In this document: positions 1-10,399 of the stretch, one piece after another
Numbering within the stretch: position 1 is the first letter of the stretch
How the letters are laid out: each line of letters opens with the position of its first letter
Origin: Aquatica leii
Lineage: Eukaryota > Arthropoda > Insecta > Coleoptera > Lampyridae
Direction of reading: 5' to 3'
DNA length: 64,000 nt
Assembly: GCA_035610365.1 (NCBI GenBank)
Contig: CM069432.1
Coordinates: forward strand, 20,646,354 to 20,710,353
The notes under the pieces: model-generated
The model's database searches: none
Told to the model about the DNA's origin: nothing
The model's input: only the letters and a program-made list of their open reading frames with translations
Position numbers and translations under genes: made by a program

Positions 1-239
1 ACCACTTCTGGTTCCGACGTGCGCGCTTAAGCCTATTCATGTTTTTGTGCAACATCCCTTTTGTTATTTTTATAACTCATTAAATCTATGAAATATAAAT
101 AATGAGTGTCAGTTTTATTTGTTCAACAAGAACCAACAAAATACTGCTGTTTAGATAAACAACGCGCACGTGTCAGTGTTTCCTATAATAAAGAAATACG
201 AACCAGTGTCGGGAAGGTAACATTACTTAAAACATAAAA
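1..239. other. Intergenic, no gene seen
   Basis: AT-rich sequence with no convincing reading frame. It lies just beyond the 3' end of the minus-strand hAT/ZMYM relic and may hold that element's 3' terminus, but I found no terminal repeat or target duplication. Confidence 0.4.
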
Positions 240-2133
240 GAATAATACAAAACAACCTATTGATTCTTCTACAACATGATCCTGTTTTTCTTGAATATAA
301 AGTCGAAGTGCTTTTATTTTTACAGCTAACTGGTCAAGACTCAAGACTTTACTTTGCAATGCAATCTGAGCGCAATTTATTTTTCTTAGTACACCATTCC
401 AAAAGAAAAGGTAGCAAAGAAAAGTGAAATTACATACAGCAGGTATAAGGTTCTGCGCAGCACCTCTGGTGTCTACATTTTCTTGTTGATCACATAATTC
501 TCAAATTGCAGCCACAACCTCATCAAAATTTTCTGCTAGTGTTTTTACTGTAGCATAATGAGCACTCCAACGCGTTGTTGAAAGTCTTTTAACAGATACT
601 TTGCTATGTTTAACAAAAACTTGCCAGTGACTAGTGGAAGCAGAGAAAAATGTAAAAATTGACTGTACTGTTCCAAAAAATGATACACAAGATACGGCTT
701 GTGCAAATGAGTGTTGGCCACATAAATTAATTGAATGATCAATACATCCAACAAAAACTGCTTTTTTGTTTTTAGCTTTAATAATGGGTTTACTCCTCCA
801 TGTACGCCACTCATAACAGCTGCATTGCCATAGCCTTGAGAACAACACATCATAATATCTAAACAGTCACTTTTAAGCTTCTTAAGAATTTCATCACTTA
901 GACCAGCGGCTTTTTTTCCTTTTAAGGGAAAAAATCCAAGGAATACTTCTTTGACTTCCACTTTTCTATTATCAATTTTTACGAAACGAATCACTTCAGA
1001 CATTTGATCAACATGTGAAATGTCGGGTGTGACACCGAAATATTTTGCCAATTTAATTTCGTTGAAAAGTTTAGATTTTACGTTATTCGATAAAACACTT
1101 ATAAATTCATTTTGGATATAACTGGCGACAGGTATGATACTTTTGATGATTTACCATGCTCCAAATTTAAGATGTGCTTTTTCAGCACTACATCATACTT
1201 TGAAAGTAGTTTGACTAGTTCTAAGAAGTTACCTTTATTTGTAGAACCTTCTCCTTCATCATGTTCACGAAATGCTAGGTTTTGTTTAGCCAGGAACATA
1301 GTTATATCTAATAATCTAGATAAAAGAGCCTTCCACTGGTGTTTTTCAGAATTAATTGCAAGGCCGCGTCATCTATTGTTTTGTGCAATTTTAGCCTCGT
1401 TTCTAAAGTTTTCCACTTTTCAAAGTTTGCCAGATGTTTATTTGAAGTTTCGTGGTGGCCCACTTTAGTATTTATTCCACCACTTCTAAAATCCAGTCAC
1501 AAATGCAGATTTCGTATCAGTGCTATTGGTGGCAGCAAACAAACGGCAGCAGAAGCAGTACAAGCTCTTCGTGATAGGAGAGTAAACCAACCACAATCGC
1601 AGAATATTTGAACCATCAGGCATTTTTTTATAAAACCATTCTTTTAAAAGATGTCGAATATCGCCTTTAGTATTTAACCCGTATCTAGATACACTGCCAA
1701 ATGGTCCTTTTCTGTTTTGGAAATGTTCACTTCATTTTTTTATTATTTCAATGTAAAGATTATCAGGAACGGGTATAGTCCAATGTGAGACGTCTCTCAA
1801 GTCCTGCATAGTTAATAATTTGTTCATATTATTATCGTTTTCGAGAGTGATAGAATTATTAGTATTATCACTGTCATTGTCATCAGTTCCTTCTGATCCT
1901 TCTTATTCATAGAATGTCGTCATTTTTTTAATGTCGCTGTTATCTGAATCATTTCTTACATCAACTTGTTAATCAGAATCTGCTTCTTTTGATGAACTTT
2001 GGTTAGTATCAGTTGTTGTAACATATCTGAAGATGGTTCCAGATATGCTCTGAACTGCATCAATTTTGGCCTGTTTTGCTTTTTTCTGCTGACACCCACT
2101 TTTCCTCTTAGATGTATGAACTCCCCTAGGCAT
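240..2133 (-). pseudogene. hAT-superfamily (ZMYM/DUF4371-type) transposase, decayed
   Basis: A minus-strand reading frame, broken by several stops and frameshifts, spells out the order typical of hAT transposases annotated as zinc finger MYM-type or DUF4371 proteins. It starts with a basic N-terminus (MPRGVHTSKRKSGC) at 2133 and an acidic Ser/Asp linker. A TTF-like region follows around 1450-1650 (WLVYSPITKSLYCFCC in frame), then the segment GNFLELVKLLSKYDVVLKKH near 1200. The catalytic core runs from about 1050 to 500 (CSQGYGNAAVMSG, HSINLCGQHSF, LSTTRWSAHY). The C-terminal dimerisation region can be followed to about 240. The host sequence is visibly mutated, so the copy is inactive. No terminal inverted repeats were identified. 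Confidence 0.8.
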
Positions 2134-2554
2134 ATTTCACTTTTGATATACGTTTATACATACGTAGCTAAAAAAATATTGTCCATCAGTATCATGGACG
2201 CATAATTACAATTACAAGAATCAAGAATGTTTGGTATCTTTTATTACAAATTATTGAAATATCCGCTTAGTAAGTCAATGGGAACTATAACTGCTTTATA
2301 ATTTATAATATTTTAGTAGGTAATACTACTATTGTAACTAAAGGGATAATTTAACAAAATTAGTTTAGTGTATTTTTAGTAGTGGTAGATTATACAATTA
2401 ATTCGACTTGTTTGATAAGCCCGTTATTAGGAATCTTTATCATAAAGAAGTTTGATTCGAGTCATATTCTATTAAACGATAAAATGCGAGTCAATTGCTT
2501 CATTTTGTTGGTTCCCATAAAAATAAAATATTATACGTAACGGTGACTGTCTAC

Positions 2555-3404
2555 ATACATTACAGATATTCAGTAACCGTTTCACACATTTCAGACAAAA
2601 GGTCGCGTAAAATGATAATGAACTGCGAACTTCTACTTATTTCTTTCAGTTTGATAATAATATCTGCAATTTTCTTGAAGTCTTCCTCGATTTCTTTTAG
2701 ATGCCACTTTTGCTTCCAACACTTTTTTTTACTGGTATCTAATTTTTCATACGCTGTAAATGTTCCCACCAGCTGAGCTGTCTCTTCTCTATAAACTGGT
2801 GTACTGTTTCAATCTCTAGTTCTTTTCGCACTGCATCATTTCAGATTCGATATTTCTTATGTACTTTTTTTCTGTTGCCTGTATTTTACTCCACATTTTT
2901 TTTTGATACTACCCAAGATTCACATCCATAAGTTAGCATTGGACGATATACTGTTCTGTAGACACTCAGTTTGGTTTGTTTGGTTACTTCTTTTTTTATT
3001 AAGAAATTTATCTTTTATGGCATAAAATATTTTGTCGGTTTCTTCTATTCGTTTGTCCAGGTCTAATTCTTGTGTTCTTGACTTCTATCGTCACTTCTAG
3101 ATATTAAAAATCATTGATTTGTTCTATGTTCATGTTCCTTCTAATCGAATGTTTACTGTATACGGTTTCTTTGGCATTACCATCACCTTTGTCTTGTCGG
3201 TATTTAATTTCATGCCATTTTTTTTAAAACTTTATTCCATACGTTTAAGTTTGTCTGTAAATCACCTTTGTTTCCTGCCATTATCATAACGTCATCCGCA
3301 AACGCGCACTCTGCTATTTCAACTACTTTTAGGTTTCTATATCCTAGCTTTAATGTCTATTGTCTTAAAACTTTCTGACGTTATTAGTAATTATAAAATT
3401 AATA
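2555..3404 (-). pseudogene. RTE-like LINE, 3' part (RT C-terminus)
   Basis: Minus-strand fragments match, segment by segment, the 3' half of the better preserved LINE at 43066-46149. The RT catalytic motif reads FADDVMIM near 3290, followed by VYRPMLTYGCESW near 2930 and the post-RT stretch NDAVRKELEIETVHQFIEK near 2830. The wording differs enough from the 43-46 kb element that this is another RTE-like family or subfamily. Stops and frameshifts are frequent. The fragment ends abruptly at the TA target of the Tigger-like insertion and resumes at 5544 on the other side. Confidence 0.8.
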
Positions 3405-3681
3405 CAGCTGTTCCTCGATAATCCGACACTTTTTAATCCGACGTACTCGGTAGTCCGACGCGCTACAGGCAGCAACATGCATCTCCCTCCCACCGCTCCG
3501 GCAGGAAGCAAAACAAACCTGCAGTGACATGAATCCTCCTCCCTCCGCTCTGTGGGGACAGATCAGTCAAGTGAGTTAGTTCAGCAGTTGTGTTGTATAG
3601 TTTCGGACGGAAAGTATGTATATTTACTATTGCTTTGTGTTACGTTTTGACAGTGTGATTGAGTGTAGTGACAGTGTAAAA

Positions 3682-5270
3682 ATGGCAAGCACAAGTGTGA
3701 AACGTAAACATAAAACATTAAGTTTATCTGAAAAATGGGAAATTATTAAACGAATAGACCGTGGTGAAACTCCGAGTGCAATATCTAAAGAGTATGACAT
3801 TGGACGACCTACTGTCTACGATATTGTGAAAAATAGGGAAAAAATTGAAAAATTCATAAAGTCTGTTGATGATGAGCCCAGGAACAGAAAAACTCTTAAG
3901 ACTAGCGAGTTGCCCGAGGTCGAAGACGCTCTTTTCATTTGGTTCAAACAGCAGCGAAACCGGAATGCACCTATTTCATGAGACATTTGAAACAAAAAGT
4001 CCAGTTTTTTTACCAAGAAATAACAAAGAAAACTGACTTCCGCGCTAGTCACGGGTGGTTTAAAAACTTCAAAAAACGCCATGGTATACGATTTATGCAG
4101 ATGAGTGGCGAAAAAGTGTCTGCTAACGAGTCTGAAATCCAGGAATTCATTGGAAAATTGGACGCAAAAATCAATGAACTTGGCCTAGTTCCTGAACAAA
4201 TTTATAACGCCGATGAAACCGGCTTGAATTGGCGTCAGCTACCAACAAAGTCATTTGTAACCGAAGATGAAAAGAAAGTTTCTGGAAGAAAATTACAAAA
4301 AGAAAGAATCACTCTGATGGCATGTGCGAATGCTTCAGGAACTCACAAGTTAAAACTGTTAGTTGTTGGTAAATCAAAAAACCCACGTGCGTTAAAAAAC
4401 GTAAAGGTCGAATCCTTACCAGTAACCTACATGTGTCAAAGCCGTGCATGGGTCACAAAAGAGGTTTTTCATGATTGGTACTTTAAAAGCTTTGTCCCTC
4501 AAGTTAAGCAAGAACTAAAAAAGGAGAAGTTACCAGTGAAAACCCTTCTATTGCTTGACAACGCACCCGGACACCCTGACAAGGATGAATTAAAAGTTAA
4601 AACTGCCGATGGTTACATTGAGGTAATGTACTTGCCCAAAAACACGACCGCATTGATCCAGCCAATGGACCAAAACGTCATAAAGACTCTCAAGGCACAT
4701 TACAAAAAGCGCCTTTTAATGGATATTGTCAGTCAACCTAATGATGACATTGCAGCCGTTTTGAAATCCTTTAACATTAAGGATGCGATTTTGAATGCAG
4801 TATTTGCTTGGCAGCAACTAAAAAGCACAACCTTGATAAAATCTTGGAAGAATATTTGGCCTAACAACCCACATCTTACAACATGCTACTCTTCTTCCAA
4901 CGATTCTGAATCTATTTTGGAGGCTGCACTTGAAATTTGTAACGAAGTGAAACTTCCGCCAGCATCAAGTGAGGAATTCAGAACATGGATTATTGAGGAC
5001 AACCTTGCTTATGATGTATTAGAAGCAGAAATAATCCAGGAAGTCATGACAGTAGATGACGAAGTGAACGAGGAGGCAGTGCCAGAGAAAAACTTCACCG
5101 TCAGCTGCGATGAAGCGTTATCTGCAACGAAAACTTTGCTTCGTTGGTGTGAGGAGAGAGAATTAGACTTTTCAAATATTTTGATGTTAAAAGGTATTCA
5201 AGAACAAGCAATGACGGACTGCCTGCGTGCGAAGAAACAAAAGAAAATCACAGACTTTTTTAATGTGTAA
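3682..5270 (+). pseudogene. Tigger/pogo transposase, one frameshift
   Basis: Cut-and-paste transposase. The start at 3682 (MASTSVKRKHKT) is preferred over the upstream in-frame ATG at 3616 because homology begins there. An N-terminal CENP-B/Psq-type helix-turn-helix (LSEKWEIIKRIDRGE, RPTVYDIVKNREK) is followed by the second CENP-B-type domain (HGWFKNFKKRHGI) and the DDE_1 catalytic core. All three catalytic Asp are visible: NADETG near 4210, LLLDNAPGHP near 4555 and IQPMDQNVI near 4665, with 36 residues between the second and third. One base appears lost around 3980-3992, where the frame shifts and a TGA occurs; otherwise the coding sequence is open. The last residues, QKKITDFF, fit a PCNA-interacting (PIP) box, a feature reported for pogo transposase. 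Confidence 0.9.
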
Positions 5271-5300
5271 ATACATATGTATGTATGTACATACATATTG
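5271..5300. repeat. ATGT/ACAT microsatellite
   Basis: Short run of ATGT and its complement ACAT directly after the Tigger transposase stop codon; self-complementary, so it can form a small hairpin. Confidence 0.75.
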
Positions 5301-5543
5301 TAGATTTTACTTAAATTTCTTTCCGTATTTCTTTTAAAAACTTACATGTACTGTCATTCTGTATCCTGGTATTAATAAATTACATGTACCTTTACTGTTT
5401 CTTCCTTTTTTTTTAACTTCATTGTGTTCAAACGCATTAAGAATAAAACATCTTTGATAATATGACATTTTTGGTAATCCGACATTTTCGGTAATCCGAC
5501 ACTCTCTCGGTCTCTTAACTGTCGGATTATCGAGGGACAGCTG

Positions 5544-6917
5544 TATTGTCTTTATATAAACTTTAAAAGCAGTTATTAATTCCCGTTTTACTTCTCTTCT
5601 GACCAAACTATCCCACCCTATTTTTGTATTCAATCGGTCAAAAGTCTTATTTAAGTAAATAAATACACTAAACACTTTATTATTATAATGTACAGTTTTA
5701 TTTTTTTGATGGTAAATATATGATCGTCCTTTTCTAAAACCACTTTGCTTTTCGGAAAATGTTTTTTGTATTATTCCTTTTAGTCTGTTTTCTAATATTG
5801 GTTCGTATACTTTTAGAACTACACTTAACAATGTGATTCCTCTATAATTGTTACAATCTGTCGGATCTCCTTTTGTGGATAGGTACGATTATTCCAAATC
5901 CCCACTCCTTTGGTATAATTTTTTTTCCACAATTTATTGTAGATTTTTAGTAATAGTTTTTCTTCGGCTACTCTTATATATTTAATCATCTCTGGCTTTA
6001 CTTGCTCATGTCCGAATGCTTTGCCCTTTTTTATACTTTTAATAGCTTCTCTTATTTCTCTTATTCCTATTTCCTCTGTATTATCCTAGTCTACATTCTC
6101 TTCATTGTTTTCATCACTACGTTTTTTCTCCTCTGTGTTTTTGTTCTTTTACGCTCTTTTTTTCTGTTTCCGCTTGTATTGGATTAAGTAGTTCTTCGAA
6201 CTATTCTCTCAATCTTTCTATAATTTCTTGATTTTTTATTAATAACTCTCCTTTTTTGTTTCTTATGCTATCATTATGCGTTGATGTATAATTTTTTTAT
6301 TGATTTTACCACTTTATACAATAATTTCTGATTGTTTTTACTATTGCTTTCTAATTTTTTTCCGAAGTTTTCCCTGGTTTTTTGTTTTTCTTTTATCACT
6401 AGATTTTAAACTTTTATTCTTTGTTTTTGTATCTATTGTAGTTATTTTCATTTTTATTAATTATGTATTCTTTCCATCTTACTTTCTTTCTTACTTTTAC
6501 TTCTTTTTTGATATTCTCGTATGTTTTGTAGTATTTGACGTTTTAGTTGTCCCACACGTTTCTGTAGCTGCCTCTAACACAATACTTTTAAATGATTTCC
6601 ACATTTGTTCAATGCTAGCTTTGTCCACGTTTTCTTCTATTCTACTTATTTTATTATTTATAATTTGTTTATACATATTTCTTATGCACTTAGTTTACGG
6701 ATTTTTATTGTTTGGTGTTCGAATTTTGTGTATGTGTTGTATAAACGCGACTACTAGGTAATGGTCACTACATATTTCTGCTCCTCTGTGGACTTTAACA
6801 TCTTTTATCTGATTCCTTTTGTTTTCCTCTACTAAGATATAATCAAGTATAGATCTTTTGTTTTTACTTGTTTTAGTGGCTCTTTTATTCACGTAGGTGG
6901 CGTTGACCATCAATTTT
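5544..6917 (-). pseudogene. RTE-like LINE, 5' part (endonuclease end and RT N-terminus)
   Basis: Continuation of the LINE interrupted at 3404. Minus-strand reading gives the RT N-terminal motifs (TLLSVVLKVYEPILENR, EKQSGFRKGRS) between about 5830 and 5700. The end of the AP-type endonuclease lies between 6913 and 6695 (SILDYILVEE, then EICSDHYLVVAF with the conserved SDH). The intervening linker is degraded by stops and frameshifts. Coding similarity stops near 6917, where a 43-bp segment of the endonuclease is repeated 332 bp further on at 7207-7249. The plus-strand hydrophobic frames over this stretch are antisense artefacts of the LINE. Confidence 0.82.
6875..6917. repeat. 43-bp direct repeat, left copy
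   Basis: A 43-bp stretch of LINE endonuclease sequence (contains CACGTAGGTGGC) reappears in the same orientation at 7207-7249 with a handful of mismatches. The pair brackets the hammerhead-like segment 6918-7206, as a long target duplication or local tandem duplication would. Confidence 0.8.
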
Positions 6918-6975
6918 GCAATTTAATCTTATACCAAACCTATAAAACTATGTCATATTTGTTTGTTGTAAATGT

Positions 6976-7057
6976 GGAAACTGCATCAGAGTATTTCAGT
7001 GCCGAGGAGTCCCAATAGGACGAAACCTCTGTCTACTAGCCTTTCATGATGGTTTCC
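6976..7057 (+). ncRNA. Hammerhead ribozyme-like fold (type I, short stem III)
   Basis: Read 5' to 3', all parts of a type I hammerhead occur in order. Outer stem I pairs 6976-6981 with 7052-7057 and 6984-6988 with 7047-7051 (11 bp, 2-nt bulge). An internal loop follows, then inner stem I (6998-7001 AGTG with 7034-7037 TACT, one G-T wobble). The core strand CCGAGGA is at 7002-7008 and stem II GTCC/GGAC at 7009-7012/7018-7021 with a 5-nt loop. GAAA is at 7022-7025. Stem III is minimal (C7026-G7031, tetraloop CTCT), and the cleavage triplet GTC ends at 7033. The only departure from C-U-G-A-N-G-A is C for U at core position 4, so this copy may be weak or inactive. Hammerheads with very short stem III are known from Penelope-like retroelements, which are abundant here. 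Confidence 0.72.
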
Positions 7058-7206
7058 GCAGTTACACAATCAAAATTTTTACACTTTTCTTTTATGTTAG
7101 TGAATTTAATTTCCCGCTATTATTCAAACAATAGTTTGAAATTGTGTGGTTTAAATTCAAAACACTAACTACATCCTTATAGTTTTCAATATAATAATTC
7201 ACTATT

Positions 7207-7249
7207 AGTGACTTTTTTATCCACGTAGGTGGCATTGACCACCAATTTT
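7207..7249. repeat. 43-bp direct repeat, right copy
   Basis: Partner of the copy at 6875-6917, same orientation. Directly to its right begins repeat A in reverse orientation. Confidence 0.8.
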
Positions 7250-7883
7250 GAAGTTAAAAAATAACAATTTTTTTCTATATTTTTTTGACTTGTTTATACG
7301 CGGAGTGCTGCATCTTATTTAAATTATCTTTGGATGTACCCACGATAACTCTCGAACCAAAAGTCGTAGTAATTTGAAATTTGGTATGGAGCTGGCTTTT
7401 TATATTATCTCTGATTTGTTAAAAAAAGGGTTTGATAAAGAAACCGGAAGTAAGTGTATCCGCCAGTTTTTCTTATATAATCTCGTACGTATGTTAATTA
7501 TTCAAATTATTTTTACGGTTTCTTATAGAAATAATTCTTTCTAACAATTTATTCAAATAAAAAAATTTCTAACATTAACAGTGTATCGGATATTTAATTT
7601 GTAATTTAAAATGAATTCACAAATAGTTTTAAATCCTGCCTGCGATGATTTTTGTTAACTGATTTACTAAAGGGGTAAGTAATATCAAGGCGCACAAATA
7701 TAAGGGTTAGTCGATATGATCTTAATAAAATTGAGGAAATCAATTTAAAATAAATTATAGCATGCTAGGAAATCAATACAAACGTGTACATATCACTTCA
7801 AAATGTTTTTATGACAACATATATCCCTTAAAAAAATATGTAGACATTCCTTTATCATTCTTTATAGGAAAGTCGTGTGGTGA
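7250..7883 (-). repeat. Interspersed repeat A, copy 1
   Basis: Reverse-complement copy of the family also seen around 27806-32690 and 42640-43065. Shared landmarks are a start near 7883 containing GGTCACCACACGACTTTC and blocks corresponding to TCGAGAGTTATCGTGGGTAC and CAGGCAGGATT. Only non-coding sequence is seen. In more complete copies the two ends look inverted (ACTTTCTTATAA at one end, TTATAAGAAAGT at the other), which suggests a non-autonomous DNA transposon. Confidence 0.7.
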
Positions 7884-8560
7884 CCACACCGGTTTTTTGC
7901 AGTAATTTATTGCAAATCAGGTTTTTTGGGTTTCCTTTACGTTTAGATCTAATTATTCTTCAAGCCAATGTTTTCTCTAATTTAAATTTTTTTAGGTATT
8001 TAACAGTAGTGAAATTACTTCCAAAATAAATAATCTTTTTTTGCCCCATTCTGCTTCTTCTTTCATTTTTACCTTGATAAACATCAATTTTTTTATGAAA
8101 GCGTATTAATCTCCCAAGCACCACAACTTATAATGGCTTTTGATGGGCTTAAGAATATAGTATTGATTTATACCGCTTCTTTCTTTAAATCAAATCATAC
8201 CTTACACTTAATTGTCTTAATTCATAGTACAACTGGTAATATAATGATTCTATAAATGGACACACATTGTATAATTTATTTTTTGGATCAATTAATGTAT
8301 TGCCGTTTATGTGTAAAAATGACAAAATATCAGAAAATCTATTCAATCACATGCATTCTGACACAAAATGCACTTTTAAATTTTACTAGCAGACCAGTAA
8401 CCAGTGTAGCAGATCCATGCCAATAAACATCTTGAAGTTCATGCCTAACAAACGCAGATTTTTATTTTTATGTAAAAAAAATATCTGAACCTTCAGAACA
8501 AACGTCAATTTTAACTAAAAATTACAACATTTTTTAGTATCTTTGTACTAACTTCACAGA
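7884..8560 (-). pseudogene. piggyBac-like transposase fragment
   Basis: Minus-strand translation in shifting frames gives segments characteristic of piggyBac (PGBD4-type) transposases, in order: DILSFLHINGNTLI, then KLYNVCPFIESLYYQ, YKLWCLGRLIRFHKKIDVYQ and NERRSRMG. It continues with FTTVKYLKKFKLEKTLA and IRSKRKGNPKNL near 7950. Several stops and frameshifts break it. It ends at the boundary with repeat A. It is not the same copy or subfamily as the piggyBac at 28-30 kb. Confidence 0.7.
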
Positions 8561-9260
8561 AGTGTATTTTTAATTTACCAAATTCTATAGAAAATAAAAA
8601 AACTGACTTGTTGTTTTAGACAACATTTTTCTTATACGGTCCGTGATACCTTTGGGATATGGCAGATAAGCGATAGACATTGGTTGAGACATAGGTTTCG
8701 CTGTTATTCTTGGTTTGGCAAACGTAAACTTTCTAATAAACCGTTTAATACTTTTTCTATCGTAATTGTTTGCGACTATTCTTGAAGATTTTAGAGTTAA
8801 CTTAAGAAAACAGTTCTGTACGCTAAAGAATTCACTACTGAGAATTTCTGTGAAGAGTGATGATGAGATAATCCACTTAAATATCTATCTCTATGGGTAG
8901 ATTTTTGATGAACTAAATGTAATAATGAACCATTTTTATTTCGACTAACTAAAACGTTCAAAAATGGTAAAGAGGAGTTTTATTCTAATTCAATAATAAA
9001 ACGAATATTTTGATAAATTGAGTTTAAATGACATAGAAACTTGTTAAGCGTAGAAGGACCATGTTGCCAAATGACAAATGTGTCGTCAACGTATTTGTAA
9101 CAGCACTTGAGTTTTAGATGAAATGTAGATAAGAATGTTTTTTCAAAATTTTCCATCATATTAGCAACAACCAGTAAAAGCGAAAAACCCATGGCGGCTC
9201 TTGACCTTTGTGACTAAAACTTTTCTCAAAAAGTAAAATATGTAGACCTTAAACATTTTT
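8561..9260 (-). pseudogene. Penelope-like element reverse transcriptase fragment
   Basis: Minus-strand reading between 9192 and 8980 gives VVANMMENFEKTFLS, then KYVDDTFVIWQHG and LCHLNSIYQNIRFIIELE. This is the YxDD region of Penelope-like retroelements, which typically show YVDDTFVIW..G followed by a LNS..NI.FT.E block. Beyond a stop it continues with LPFLNVLVSRNKNGS and THRDRYLSGLSHHHSSQKF, then SIAYLPYPKGITDRIRKMLS near 8680, which matches the pre-GIY-YIG linker seen in the fragment at 15.4 kb. Multiple stops show the copy is dead. Confidence 0.82.
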
Positions 9261-10399
9261 TATAATAGGTCCTATCGTTGATTGTAGTATTTACTGGAAG
9301 ATAACCAACTTTACGACGTATTTCGTACCAAAAAACTATGCTGGCTACTTTGCTAATTGTTGTAGATTTCTGCAAAATTTTAAATTTCGTTTATCTAGTG
9401 TCTTGAAAACCTTATCAATTTTTTATTATGAATTAATTTTTTTTTAAAACTGCGTCAAAATGAATTAACAACTTTTGTTTATGGACTAATTTATTTAATG
9501 TAATTAGTTATATACACGTAATAAAATTATCGTAACAGAAAAGTAATTAAGAAATGATATTTGCATAAATCCGTAATATTTAAGATTCGTTGAATTCTAA
9601 AACTTTGACCAACCACAACTTTAATGTGTGATAGTTTAAGTAGTGATAAGTCACGTTTTCTTAATGGAAATGGTCTTACATAATAAATACCATTAAATCT
9701 AAATTCGTTTACTTTCAACAAATTAAAATAAGAAGAAAACCGCGGAAATTGATCAAAATTTGAAGTATTTTGACGTGGCAATCTGTGCATATACGTCTTG
9801 TTGCGTGATCAAAGTTTGTAGTGAAATTAAGCTTAAAATTAATTTGTCGTCATTGTACATATTTACTTCGTCAGCATATCAAACATAAAGATTAGAAACA
9901 TAATTAAACAATTTAACTACTTCAATAATAATTCAAATTTTTTTTGAAAATTATTCAAAGGGTTTTTCGTTATTGGTATGGAAACAATATAACAAAAGCT
10001 CATCAACAATTTCGGTTTATAATAATAAAAGTAAATATCATCTCTAACGGTCATAGAGGTGCAAAAAATTGAAAACGTTTGTACTGCTAAAGAAAAAACA
10101 TCAGTATCTAGTTTTATCATATTTTAAAAGGTAATAAAAACAAAAAAATATAAAATCAAGTTACATTTGAAATAAGTTTTCCACTCGCAAAAAATAGATG
10201 ATATATCATAGCAACCTCGTTTGTAAACTGAGCCAGTAAATGATAAAATATTTATAAAATATTGTGCAGACCGTCTTTGGCGACACTAGTCGGTGCAGAT
10301 AGTTTATAGAGAAAGGCACCTTGTGAAAAAAGTAATAGTGAAACATTGTTCTCGTAAATAAAGATCTAATAATGTTAATTGAATTACTCTTTTTTTCCC
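9261..10399. other. AT-rich stretch without a recognised gene
   Basis: Two minus-strand frames of 87 and 67 codons (9527-9790, 9917-10120) lie here but show no motif I recognise. It may hold upstream remnants of the Penelope-like element and the left end of the Harbinger remnant; no terminal repeats were found. Confidence 0.35.

Larger units (their letters stand above)
3405..5543 (+). mobile_element. Tigger/pogo DNA transposon, near-complete
   Basis: The element is bounded by 23-bp inverted repeats at 3405-3427 and 5521-5543 that differ at one position and begin CAGCTGT. TA dinucleotides flank it at 3403-3404 and 5544-5545, the target used by the Tc1/mariner/pogo group. The motif TAATCCGAC recurs several times just inside both ends, as expected for subterminal transposase-binding repeats. 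It carries one transposase gene at 3682-5270. It interrupts a minus-strand LINE whose coding sequence continues on both sides. The near-identical ends and a single obvious coding lesion suggest a fairly recent insertion. Confidence 0.92.

Noticed and set aside
6002-6761. Hydrophobic plus-strand frames
   Set aside because: Antisense of the degraded LINE; no independent evidence.
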